Assembly: GCA_028095005.1 (NCBI GenBank)
Contig: CM051459.1
Location: forward strand, 14,928,699-14,992,698
Direction: 5' to 3'
From: Rhynchospora pubera
Lineage: Eukaryota > Streptophyta > Magnoliopsida > Poales > Cyperaceae
DNA length: 64,000 nucleotides
In this document: positions 33,801 to 45,722 of the stretch, in pieces
How positions within the stretch are numbered: position 1 is the stretch's first letter
How the letters are laid out: each line of letters starts with the position of its first letter
Notes under the pieces: model-generated
The model's database searches: none
Seen by the model: only the letters and a program-made list of their open reading frames with translations
Told to the model about the DNA's origin: nothing
Position numbers and translations under genes: made by a program

Positions 33801-35965
33801 TAAATAACTGGCACCAATGGTGTCAATTCCACATGCTTAACATTAACAGAAACTGCATTTGAATCCGTCAATGTCTCCGCAGTAGCTTTTGTTATTTTGA
33901 ACTCAGCACCAGAGGAAATTCCATTTGAATCCATTGGTTTCTCCAAAGCTCTATCCTGTGAGAGAATATCTGTAGGTGCTTTTATTTTATCAACCCTGAC
34001 TGATGTTGTAATTACATTGATACCCCTATTTTTCCCTTCATCCAAAGAGCTGGACCTTGAGAGCAAAACTTCTGCTTTTGTTTTGTCAACCCCGACTGCT
34101 GTTGTAATTACATTAATATCCAAAATTTTTTCTTTATCCAAAGAGCTGGACCTTGAGAGCATATCCTTAGGTAGTTTCATTTTCTCAACCCCAACACTGG
34201 GGGGCATTATATCCAAATCCCCTGGTTCTTCTTTCTCTAAAGAGCTGGCTGCTGAAAGCAAATCTCTTGGGGCCTTTTCAACTTTACTTCTGTCAGGGAA
34301 TGTCGATCTGGAATTCTCCCTAATATTACTAGAGATTGTTTTCTGATTCTTGCTAGTGTAAGAAACCCCAGACTTGAGAATTGGTAATTTGGGCTTGTCA
34401 AAAGTTTCACTCTTTTCCCCATCTTTTGCAACTGGAAGAACTGATTTGACAGCAGTTTTCAATCTGTTAAATTTCTTATCCCTTTCCTTAGGAGACAGTA
34501 CGCTCCTAGGGTCTTTATAGGCTTGATGTTGTTTTGTCAGTACAGATTTGCTCATCTTTTTATCTCCAGGTGCTGCAAAACCAAAATATAAAGTTATTAT
34601 TGACAATTTTTTCACCGCTGAAGACAACGAGTCATAAAAACTCTACTTAACAAAATTGAATTGTAACATGAAATAAAAAGTATCAACAAAACCATTGGGA
34701 AGTGAAAAGATAACTCTAACGGTAGCTCCCAATTTCATAAAATTGCACCGGTACCCTCTGTTTTGTCATCAGATGAGTTACGCACCTGAGAACAATGGAT
34801 GGCATCTGGGGAACTTTTGAAGGATGGAGGCGACTAATATAAACTATATAGAATGCTCTACGGTTTTTAGGGACATAAAAAGTTTCTGCAGTTTCTACGT
34901 ACTGAAGATAATAGCCGGATATTTATTGCATGTAGCATTTTAATGTTTTTGAAGAAGTACATGAAACAAAAAAAGAGAACCAGATTAAAACATACCTGGT
35001 TCCATGCGACTGAAACTGGCAACATATTCAGGTTTCTTGGGTATACTTCCTTCAACTTTAGATTCGATCTTCTTTACTATTGCACCAGGTTGTTGTGCCA
35101 AAACATTGGTGCAGTTTTCTCTTTTAAAATGTTTTTTTTCCAGAGAGATCTTTTCTCTCTCTCTGCTCGTCTCTAAGGACTTAGGTGGGTTGATGTGGAC
35201 AATTGGACATGAGGGTTTGGCTAGTTTAAGTGAATCAGGATTGGCACGAGTTGAACTTCCTTCTTTCAAGGATGCAGATTTAATCAATCTTCTGAAAGGT
35301 GGTCTTGCCTCATCAGTTGGCTTCAAAAGGGAGAAACCAGATGTCTTCTCTTTCGTTGGGATGCTTTCAGCTGTAGATTTGACTTTAGGTTTCATGCTTG
35401 GATTTTTGAACGAGAGGTGCTTTGTCATTTTACCTACATCATACAAGGAAACTTTTACCAACATTGCTTTAAAGGTGAGCAATTCAAAATAGGCATTAGG
35501 GTTGTGAATGTCAGGTATTTTTCGGATAAACCATTTTCATGTAGAAGCTAATTAGCAGATATACAAAGTTATTGGCCAATCAACTACTTGAGTTTTGAGT
35601 TGATGGGAAATTAATCCCCAGTAAGAGCAACAAGACAGAAATACAAATACTTGGTGAGTACATTGAGCTCATACACAGAGAATGTTGAACCCTTACATTT
35701 GATGCATGTTTGGTACTTCATAGATGCACTCAGTCCAAATAAATGGATCGAAGAGTACAGTCATGCAATAACTGGATGCATGTAGTAGCATTTCATTGTG
35801 CATGTATCAACACTTGTCTATAATTCATGTTATGTACCAAATCTCAACATTAAGATTTTGCATCTATGTGCAAATTATTATGTATATTAATGTCCACACA
35901 TGAATGGATATTAACACGCTGGACCAAAGTAATAATTTAATTCCTGGCTCCTCTCTCCTTCCCCT

Positions 35966-35996
<31 letters not shown>

Positions 35997-38731
35997 CATG
36001 CATGCGTTGATGCTCATAGATTAGTGGTTAATGGAAAGTACAATGGATTTTATTTTAAAAGACTGCTGCTTTTTATTATGAAAAAGGAACCCAAAAAAGA
36101 ATCATAACAAGGAGTACTCGATACATCATCCTATTCAGACCTCATATTGGAACCAAAAGAAAAGGACTTTTCCATCTAAAACAAGTCTTACTAAAATAGA
36201 AGTAATGAAGGGGTGAGTTTCTTCAGAAAAGAATATCATGTTTAGCTAATCCTAGTCAACTTAAATATACAGTTATTTTGAAAATAACAAAGGACCTCTG
36301 GGTCTGGGAAAAATGGTGGGCGCATTTGCAAAAATAAGAGAAAACTTATATTTGTACCTTTGGGAGGAGGCATCTCTGATTGACCCTTCTCCACATCTCT
36401 CAGTAAAGGAACATTGCTTAAAGAGTAAGAACGAGACAATGCATGAGATTTCTTCAAGATTTGAACACTGTTTCTATCTTTCGGCGAGCAAATCTCCATC
36501 TTCAATAAATTTTCTCTAGACAAATTACTAGATTTTCTAGGGCTCATCACCTCCTTAGAAGAGCAGGTCTCTGTGTTCACTAATTTTTCCCTAGTCAAAT
36601 TACTAGATTTTCCAGGACTGATCACCTCTTTAAAAGACTTGCGTGGACTTGGAGGTGGAACAGACACATAGACAGCACGGTCTGTTGAAATACGCAACTT
36701 TTTGTGACGGGAGAAAGGATTTTTAGAAATAGTGATGTCACTTTTGTTTTCTTTTTCCGATAATGGTGTGGAAAGGGGAGTGGTTTGAGTGGGTCTCCGT
36801 CTCTGTTTCTCTTTGTCAGCTATGTCCTTGAGCTGACACTCCTCACATAGCCAGTCACCTTCTGGAAGCTTCTCCAATCTCACACGCATACAATACCTAG
36901 AATGGCATAAAAGAAAGGCAACTTCATAGAAAACACAAATTAAAAAAAAAAAAACTAAATGCTAGTGTTCATAATTTATAATTACAATGGCTGCTGCAGC
37001 ACATTGACATGCAATCTCAGTTAGACAGTGATAGAAACCCAAAACTCAATTATTTAAAAAAAAAAATTAACAAAGCCAAGGAAAACAAGTCTAAACTTTA
37101 AACCAGGCTGGCACACTTTAGGTACAACCCATGCCACATATATACGCCACTACCATTTGTTTTACCAGCACGATACCAAAAGTGATTGTCCAGCTTCTAA
37201 GTTCTGTAGATGTTAAAAGAATCTCACGTGTGCTCTGCACCATCAATGCATCTACTGCACGTAGCTAATTGCTCCTCACGTCCTGTGTCTCCACAAATAT
37301 CACAAACATTCACCTGTTGCAAGATCATTTAAATCAACATCTTCAAATGCTTCTCGCTTATCAGGTCAACAATAGAGTAATTGAAAGGAAATGATAAGGG
37401 CGACTGGGGAGCAAGGGGGTGCATAATCTACTAAAAAGACCTCTCTGCTCTTTGAATCTCTAAAAATTGCCTTTTACAAAAAGGTGGTCAAAATCTCATA
37501 AGTTCAGTGCAGCTTGTGGTTTAACTATAACAAAAACACAAAAATAATAATAATAACAATGTACTTACATCTATCAAACCATTATCAGTCTCTTGATTTT
37601 TTACTTCCACTACTTTATGAACTTGCTTCCGATCTTTCTCTGAAAAACCTCTCGTGTCGCAATTTTCTAATCCACCAGACAGCTTTTTACTGAGCACATT
37701 ATTCTTTTCTGAAACTCTGAAGTTGGAATCAGATTTCTCTTGTGAATCAGTTGAATTAAACCTCTTCTTCTCTTGTGATTCTTCGCAATTATCAGAACTA
37801 GATTCTTTATGGCTATCTAACCTTTGAGTATCCTTTTGTTTTCTAGAGTTTGTTAAACAGGAAGTACTCTCTCCTTGCCCCTCTTGTTTTACAATTCCTA
37901 CATCAAAAGGCTTGGGCTTATTGGGATTTCTCAACTTCGATATAGTTTCAGCATTTTCACAATGGAAGTGTTCGCTACAGGCACCCACAAACGAGCAGGT
38001 GTCAGTCTCCACGCGCATGCGGTGTAAGCAAGATGAGCAAGGGGTATTACATACATTGCATGTGCCAGATTCAGGCTTTGCGTAGGGGTTATCATCATCT
38101 TCGATGCTTCTCTTTCTAGAAGGAGACTTTTTATTCTGGTAGAGAAGGACGATAATTTAAGATGTGTATTTTGTGTAAAACGAAAAAAAAAAAATGATGA
38201 ATTTAAGTAGACCTACACACTAAAATTGATTAAATTGAACAACTTCTGACAAGGAGTATTACATATCAATCAGGCTTTCAGTTAATTATAACTAAAAGTA
38301 AGTACTCCGAGCAAATTGTAATGTAATAAAAGGTTGCCAAATCACAAACAAAGTTCAATATTACAATCCCTAGCCATATCATCGTTTTCTAAAGCATTTG
38401 TTTGCATTTATGTGTTTATTGAGACGAAAGAAAAAAGGGAATATCTCAGCAAATTAAAGCTATTTCAATTTATTTCAATTGGTACCTCGTTTATTCTACC
38501 ACTCTCATGCACCGGCTGATCCAAGGGTTCTTTGCACGAGCTCCCCTCGACCTAAAATTAGAATCAGAATATACATATCAGATTATCCCCCCATAATCGC
38601 CAGAACTTAACTTGAATTCGAATCTAGTCGATCAAATACAAAAATAAATCAAGATCGAAGCTTGTCGAAATTAATACGAATAAAACCTTCAATCGAGGGA
38701 TCTTCTGAGTTCGATCGTAGAGTTCCGACAT
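30868..38731 (-). CDS. AIPP2: AIPP2/PAIPP2-like PHD-finger protein, 12 exons
   Basis: Exons: 38731-38687, 38551-38486, 38135-37569, 37313-37228, 36896-36358, 35433-34996, 34572-33735, 33630-33397, 32561-32437, 32153-31831, 31642-31582, 31472-30868. They sum to 3927 nt (1308 aa) and every junction keeps frame with GT-AG. The PHD finger is C4HC3: C230, C233, C245, C248, H254, C257, C272, C275, split by intron 4. Exons 8-10 (about 859-992) encode the SPOC-like domain of this family (RGTTQAWESFDGIQAHFS, GVELLIFPSDKLPE, WNSLFYLWGIF). In Arabidopsis AIPP2/PAIPP2 proteins are chromatin readers that act with BAH-domain partners and the phosphatase CPL2 in transcription repression. Two LxLxL (EAR-like) motifs lie near the C-terminus (LNLAL 1229-1233, LSLSL 1263-1267). 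Four ~33-aa repeats lie in exon 7. AIPP2 versus PAIPP2 orthology is not resolved. Confidence 0.85.
31484..31494 (-). repeat. C11 polypyrimidine tract at the last 3' splice site
   Basis: In intron 11 (31473-31581) of the PHD gene the minus strand has a run of 11 C just upstream of the acceptor ATATAG. The run is length-unstable by nature and sits where it could affect splicing. Confidence 0.8.
32920..33322. mobile_element. Hairpin MITE in intron 8 of the PHD gene
   Basis: The ends TAGTGTCC / GGACACTA frame a ~400-bp unit whose arms of about 190 bp are inverted copies. Shared blocks are CCTATATATAGGACGGAT, TTTCAAATAA.C.ATCCGAAC and TCAATATGTTCTCCATATT. The arms fold against each other with a short loop near 33110-33130. 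It is intronic, between exons 8 and 9. No target duplication is certain. Confidence 0.75.
33890..34276 (-). repeat. Four tandem ~33-codon repeats in exon 7 of the PHD gene
   Basis: The units are at residues 680-712, 713-745, 746-777 and 778-808. The shared pattern is K(A/L)P-x-D-x-LS-x-SSSL(D/E)K, then I-x-x-ITT-x-V-x-VDK. The middle two are closest. They lie between the PHD finger and the SPOC-like domain. Confidence 0.85.
35961..35997. repeat. (CT)n(CA)n microsatellite in intron 5 of the PHD gene
   Basis: A CT run is followed by a CA run, between exons 6 and 5. No other feature is seen in this 924-bp intron. Confidence 0.85.
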
Positions 38732-38790
38732 GGTTCGATCTCCTCGTTTCTTCATGCGTGCTCCGAGGGAATTAGCCTAGCGCCCCATAA

Positions 38791-38816
38791 GAGAGAGAGA
38801 GAGAGAGAGAGAGAGA
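38791..38816. repeat. (GA)n tract upstream of the PHD gene ATG
   Basis: About 13 GA units lie 60-85 bp upstream of the start codon and read as (TC)n on the coding strand. Such pyrimidine patches are common in plant leaders and core promoters. Confidence 0.7.
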
Positions 38817-39026
38817 ACGCGCCGAAATGTATACTGGATGGGTTATGTTGCGCACTAGTAGTGTTTGAATCGAGATGGGATTGGAGAAAAGCGACGATTC
38901 TTTTGTGGTGAAAGGTTTCTTGGGGAATCAAATCAATGGCGACTTGAGAGAAATGGAGAAGGTGAAGACTGAAGAGGCAGGGAGAGAGAGACTGACGAGT
39001 GCGGGACCCACATCCGCTCAGATCCC

Positions 39027-39029
<3 letters not shown>

Positions 39030-39058
<29 letters not shown>

Positions 39059-40250
39059 GAAATTGTGCCCTTAGGCTAAACTTTCATTCAACTAATAACA
39101 ATCATCAGTTACAGGGAAGCAAATAAAGGAAAAGTAAAGCCCACAACAGTGATCCCCTTCATTCTAGCGTGTTTTGCAATGCCATCTGCTAGTGAGTTCA
39201 TAGCCCTTCTTATAAAATTACAAGAATACCCCTGACCCACAAACAAACATTTCAAATCTAAAATATCGTGGAAGCATTGCCAATCGATGGAATCAACAGT
39301 GGTAATACCGGTCATGACTTTCTGAAGTTGTTCGCAGTCCATAAGGAAAGAGCAGGATTAATGCCTCGAGCTTTGACCGCCATGAATGCAGCCTTCAGTG
39401 CTTGGATTTCAGAGTGAATAGGTAAAAAGGCATTACCAGTACCACAACCATATTCAATTAGTGAACCATCCTTGTTAAATAAGACATATGCCCAGCCAGA
39501 ACCCCCATCTCCCTGTGCTACCCATGATCCATCAATGTGACAGTAGAAGTCCAAAACAGGAACAGAATCAGTGAAAGGCTGGTGTCGTGCAGGAAGTTGA
39601 CCTGAGTGTAGCATTTCAGCCTTCGATAAGGTGTCAATCATACCTCCTGCAGCATGGATAACTGAAACAGTATGAAAGGTCTTCCCATCATAGACCGATC
39701 TGCATCTTTGTTTCCAGAGATTCCAAGCTATTGCCGCAAAACTCTTGAATTGTTTCTCGTCTAACAAAGTGGATAAGAGAACCATAATATCAGCAGCACT
39801 GTCAGGCAGTGCGTCAGTTCGTATACCTAAGCTCGAGGATAGCCATACTTGTCTTGCCAGGTGGCACTTGAAGATAGAGTGTACAACATCCTCTTTAACT
39901 TCCCCACATAACGAACACCCTTGCGGCTGCTTCCCTAGTCTAGTAGCAAACAAATGGTCCAGCGGCAGCGCAGAGTTAGTTATTTTCCAGAGAAATAAAC
40001 GGACCCTTGGGAGGATCCCTTTACTGTGCCAGATCGCCTTGTACAAAGATTTGAAATTTTGGGGGAGTTGTTGCATTTGGTGTTGAGCTTTAATCAGCAA
40101 GTGGTATGCAGATTTAAGTGTGAACTGGCCATTGCTCGTTGTAGTGAAGATCAACCTATCTGGATGTGCATTTCTCACCGGTGTATCAGGGAAAGTGATG
40201 GCCAGGTACAGGGCAGTATGAAAACCAAAATTTGCAATGAATTTCTATCA
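39030..40250 (-). pseudogene. Truncated L1-type LINE (zf-RVT and RNase H) with poly(A)
   Basis: The minus strand encodes the zinc-binding region after L1 reverse transcriptase (PRVRLFLWKITNSALPLDHLF, then CSLCGEVKEDVVHSIFKC). An RNase H-like domain follows (FYCHIDGSWVAQGDGGSGWA, SEIQALKAAF). The frame breaks near 39340: the RNase H end (SDCEQLQKV-type block to NSLADGIAKHA) is in another frame (stop at 39109). The plus strand has T29 at 39030-39058, the poly(A) tail. The RT itself is missing, so this is a 5'-truncated dead copy. It lies ~300 bp upstream of the PHD gene on the same strand. The 5' border is approximate. Confidence 0.85.
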
Positions 40251-40279
40251 AGGACGCAAAATTCTACGGAAAATTTCTC

Positions 40280-43200
40280 GAATTAACCCTTCTATAAATT
40301 GCTAATTTAGTCCTAATCCGTAAGGAAAGCTCCTTGACTCCTTTTACGTCCTGGAAAAAAATTAAAGTTGGGAAATTTTTGGTTTGAGCTGATCCATCGC
40401 ACTCATTTATTATTTGGATGAACAATCTAAAGTTTACTCTAAAATTTTTGAAGAAAAAAAATCTATAAATATCAAATACTTTGACAGAGTTATTACTTAT
40501 TTGTGAAAGGAGGTCGTAGATATAAAAACTGGGAAATAACTTTTGTCAGCTAATTTTTTTTTTCCAAATTTTGTCATAGAAAGGATATACGTCGAATAAA
40601 AATTTACACGAATAGTTTTATAACAATAGTAAACAATGTCCATGCGAATTTAAGAGTATTTTGTTGCTAAAAATATATATCAAACTCTCTAATATTACAA
40701 ATTTATAGACAAGTCTCTATTCAATTTTTATCTTTTCGCATAATCATATCATTCCCCGCATCAAATATGGTCAAAGTCTCTAATTAAGAAAAGAACTCTC
40801 TCTTATCTCCAGAATAAATCGGATTCTGGGTTCTGACTTTTTCCAATATGATTTGAAACAAATTCATACAACATCTTTATTATCCTTCTATATTAAATTA
40901 AATAAATGATCGGTATAAATTTTCTGTTTTGTGATTGGACGAGCAGATTTTGCGTCCTATAAATGATTTCGAGATATTCTTCTTATAAATTTTTTTTATT
41001 ATTCAAATGGTTCGAAACCGAGATTATGATGTAAATTTTTTTTTTAGTTAGACCGTAAAAAAACAAAATGTAGTGATTAAATCTATCTACACTGCTCGTT
41101 TTTATACAAAGTGTACGTCAATATTTTTAGGTAGAAATGATGCAAAATTTTTAAATACATTATGATGATATTACCGCTTTAAACAAACTATGTGAAATTG
41201 ATATGTTTTGTTTATTAATAAAACGATTTGAAAAATTGTTAAATCAAAATGCAAATGAAGATTATCGTCGTCGTCGATGATCGTCATCATTTTTTGTACG
41301 AATTCGTAAACAAACCCATTACATTCACACATTTACCCCTCCTTTCAAATTATATCCTCAAATCCATTCCGTACTTATAAAAAAAAAGAACAAAAAAACA
41401 GAAGGTAACTGTTATATCCTCAAATTTTCCGTTAAGATTCGAGAGTATGAAATGCTAAAATATCACAGATATGTCGAAAAAATACAGGGGTTCCGGAATT
41501 GTGCTTTTCTGGTATTGCGTGCTCCTTTTGTAACCAATTTAAGAAGTCCTATCATTGCAATTTAATATGTACAAAATATAATTCAGCAAATCGATTTATA
41601 CGAAGGTATATTTTCACTCGCCAGGATGAGCATCTCCAACAATTTTGCTACCATACCCATACAGAATACTGTTCAGTAATTGATTCCACAAGTTTTAATT
41701 AGGGAATTAAAATTATAAATCAGGCAACTATTTTAACTGTATCAACATAGAATAAATAGAACGTTTTCAAAATGATAACGAAGTAGTTATCTTCAATTTA
41801 AAAAATAAAAATAAAACGAATTATAATTAATTAAGGTAACGAAATTCATTATATGCCTGTGTGTAACTCACGTAGTCGGTCCGCTTTTTATATTACATAT
41901 AATATTTTCAATACAATTTATACTCAAGAACAATTTCTCAACTCGATCAAATCTCAAGTTGCACCTTACTCGAGATTATTCTGCCATTAGAGTCAAAAGA
42001 GCAAATAAAATGAGGGACCAGTTTGCTACTTGTCTTTTTAAGTGGGGACCAGTGTGCAGTTGTGCTCCATAAATTGTCGTTTTCATAGAGTTGATTTTGT
42101 TTAAAAATTAAGGTTTGTGATATTTTTTTTTCGAAATCCGGTTGGGCGGTTATTTGAATTAGCTGTTCTCCTGATATTGACTTATACGGCATAAAATGAA
42201 GCAATTAACAATGTAGACTACTCCATGTATATGCATATAATATTCATATTCATATAATAATAAATTGAAGCTCCATAGATACAGGTAAAAATAAAGAAAG
42301 AACGGAGCTTATTCCAGTGCTGCAGTGCATGCTAAGTATCATTCCGCTTCCCACATTAGCATGCTCCAAAGTCATAATAATAAGCTCTATTAAAATAAAT
42401 GGGTAGCTTTTGACCTAATATAACATGCACTTGACCACAATAATCAATTTCCAAAATAAAAATAATTTCCAATAGTATTAGTCCCACGTAATTAAACTGA
42501 CAGTATTGAATGGAACATAGACGCGAATCGCCATCTTTAAAAAAAACAATAAAATAATTTTTTTACTACTTTGTCATTTTCAGCAAAAAGATATTGCTGA
42601 GCATACAATCCTTACAGGCTGGAAATTAGAAAAGCAGTAAAGAGATTATCCTTATTGTAAGAGATGATAAGAAAAGCAGTAAAGAGATTATCCTTATTTT
42701 AAAAGAGAAGATAATCCTTATCTTCAAAAGTTCAAATAGTTTCTTTGCTGCCGCAAAGACAGTGATTTGTATATGAAATTTTATGTGGGACGTAAATGTA
42801 AAAAAATTGTTGGGTAAAAACGACTTGCGCAGAAGTGATCTCATGCGTGTGAGACACGGAAATCTCATGCCTAGATGGTTTGATGTAATTATGTAAAGTA
42901 GAGCTGATAGAATTTGAAACGTGTAGGGTCAGGATTTATAAAGAGTTAAAGAGCCTTGGGCGGTGGAAATCTGTACGTTTTATGCGAATTTTTAATGTAT
43001 CATTGCTAGAAGCCACCAGAAGACGCACCCAGCAACTGGTTTGAGTGGTTTCTTTATAATCAAGTCCAGCGCAGAAAAATATTTCCAACGCGGATAGGAA
43101 CAATTACCGAATTACGTGCAATTTAGAGTTTGAAATTTTGAATTGAAAAAATTTCAAAAAATAAAAAATATTTACAGTCGTAAGTCGTAACCACATACAC

Positions 43201-45139
43201 AAGTTCTGTGTGAAAAGAAAAAAATGATTTCCTCTGCATGCAATGATGCAATGATACAAACATAATATACAAGTACGATGAAGCAAATATTTAAATCCAA
43301 TATAAAAAAAATTAACAACCGAACGTTCGGACTGTTAAAGTTAGAACACGTCATAAAATCAACCAGCAACAAACTACTTTTTATGTCAAAATAGAAAGAA
43401 AACCAAGTTCAATAAATTCATAGAAGCCCGTATATTTTGAGTTATTTGATATATGATATAAATGCCGTCACTTTCAGTAGTTATTCCAAATAATGTGATT
43501 TTTCATTGAACATCAAGCAATTAAGTAACAAAAATTTTAGATACGAATATACAAATATTTAATTCTTATATTATGTAAGATCATTTCATAAAAGATAAAA
43601 AGACTAAATTTTGAAATAATATCTATCAATTTTATATTCATCAGATGTTTAAATTGTCATTTTTCGAGATTAAACATTAATTATAATTATCGAGATCACA
43701 AAGTGGAAACTTAATTATTATTTAACGTGCCTTCTTTTACAAATGGAACATGATGTTGTGCTGGAGCTATTTATCTCTCTTTTTTTAAAAAAAATATTTG
43801 TACGAAACACATCTTACTTATTGCATTATATAAAACCAGGAGAAAAAATACGTCATCTTAACTTTACTTGCTATGAGAACGTGGAGTTCAACATAGGTGG
43901 TCAATGACTTCGTTGTTATTCTGAAGATAGTGGATTCAATTTTCGCCGAATGTAAAAGAAAGATAAATTTTAATTTACATAGTGGACTAAAGCCTCTATT
44001 ATAAAAGTAGCCTCTTATTAAAAAGAAAAAAAAAACATTACTTGCTACGATGAAAAAAAACAAAACAATTATTTTGTTTTTTGCAATTCCAGTTTTTGGC
44101 GATGACCTCCTTGTTTTGTTTTTGGGACTGTTAAGCATTTAACTTTATGCTGTGCGGATGCAGGGCAGCAGTACTACAGTAGTGTCAGATTTAACAGAGT
44201 GACACGTGGATTAATTACCATGTGGCATTTTGTGCCGTTATTTACTTGTCAGTACCGGCGTACCATGAACCAGACCTGAATCAGCACCGCGATATTTGAT
44301 CCGACGGTTGAATTCTGCTCCTTGCAATAAATCTGGACGGTTGAAAAAGCTTTTAATCTTTCCCATATTGGCATCGACCATGCACATGGACCATGTCCTC
44401 GTCCTAGCAAGAGTTTTGTCAGTGGAACTTAATCAATGCACCATGTTCATTCAATACATTATGGAGGATTCCCTTTTTTTCGGATAACTATGCCTAGGAA
44501 TATTTTAAAAATTAAAAGGAAAAAAAAATATATTACCTCTGTGGCATTTATTACTTGGAAATTGGAATTGCTCTATGGTACAGTATCAGCATACTAAAAA
44601 TGTCAAATGAGGTCACGGTTTCTGTTTATAATATCAGAGGTCCCCCCTTTTGTTTTTTTACTAAAAATAGAGGACCTGAATTCATGTAATATACTCCTCT
44701 ATATTATTATTAACTTTTAAATCTAGAAAATAAGTATTAGACGGAAATGTGGGATACAAATATACAATTATGTAAAATGAATTTGATTCCGTGTTGCAAC
44801 AAATCCGACGTAGCATTGTATCCAAAAAATTGAGAAAAAAAAATATATAAAATATTATAAAAGGAAAATAGTCACAAGTTTAATGGAATTAGTCAACCTT
44901 GGACTGACGATGAGCAAAACTCACAGCCAATGAGCCGAATATATTATTTTCAACAAAAATGATCTAGAATCTAAATTGATGTTGAAATTGAAAAGTGTGT
45001 AAAAACATAATGTTTAAAATTACGTTTTCAAATGACCTGCTCTCTTATTCATTTGCGGACCGAAATAACAAATTTCATGACTCGATCTGAGTGGAGCTTC
45101 TAACCCTACGTGCTGACAGAAGGACGGCATCGCTTCTCC
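40280..45139. other. Long intergenic stretch without a gene
   Basis: Nearly 5 kb of AT-rich sequence with many stops in all frames. Small items: a (CGT)n-like run near 41268-41285, a 43-bp repeat of AGCAGTAAAGAGATTATCC at about 42632 and 42675, and T/A runs. The part 44160-44480 is somewhat richer in GC and contains ACACGTGG, but no gene is evident. Confidence 0.45.
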
Positions 45140-45379
45140 CAGGGGCGGAGCCAGAAAATTATGATAGGAGGGGCGAAATTTTAAAGATTGAACAATGAAA
45201 TAGAAATTTATTTATGAAGAATAATATTTCTTTTCTAAATCAGTAATTCATGATTAATTAGGGGGGCAAATTATAGAAAATTTCTAAAATATAAAGAAAA
45301 TATACATAAAAATTTAATTTTTCTTGGAGCACAAGGGGGGCAACTGCCCCAAGCAGCCCCCCTATTGGCTCCGCCCCTG
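45140..45379. mobile_element. hAT MITE, 240 bp, perfect 8-bp TSD
   Basis: The ends CAGGGGCGGAGCC and GGCTCCGCCCCTG are perfect inverse copies. GCTTCTCC is duplicated exactly on both sides (45132-45139, 45380-45387). The termini match the larger hAT derivative at 16880-17538, so both probably used a related transposase. Confidence 0.95.
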
Positions 45380-45574
45380 GCTTCTCCCCTCTTTTTTAGA
45401 CTCTGGCGCTTGGGTCATGGACTCTGCACGACCACGACACGAGTGTTGGTGCATTTATACTGCACGATTTAATATATACTAAGGCTGTGCTCTAGAAGGA
45501 CCAGAACATCACAAAAAAAATGAGGGGAGTGGAGAGGATGGAAAATTAGATTAAATTAGTTATGCGATTTAGAG

Positions 45575-45722
45575 TTTTTTTTTTCTTAAAGATAAATTGA
45601 TTCAAGTCCCCGACTTATATTTAAATTAAATATCTATAAAGACTCTCTAGCCGGGTTTTGAACGTGCGACCTCTCAACTGAGATGCATTGCTCTTTGTCA
45701 CTAGACCAAGAGCTGATTCTCA
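45575..45722 (-). mobile_element. tRNA-derived SINE, copy 2
   Basis: It has the same layout as copy 1: 5' end AGAATCAGCTCTTGGTCTAG, A box near 45699-45708, B box GGTCGCACGTTCAAAA near 45653-45671, and tail T10 on the plus strand at 45575-45584. It differs from copy 1 by many substitutions, so the family is old. Confidence 0.8.
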
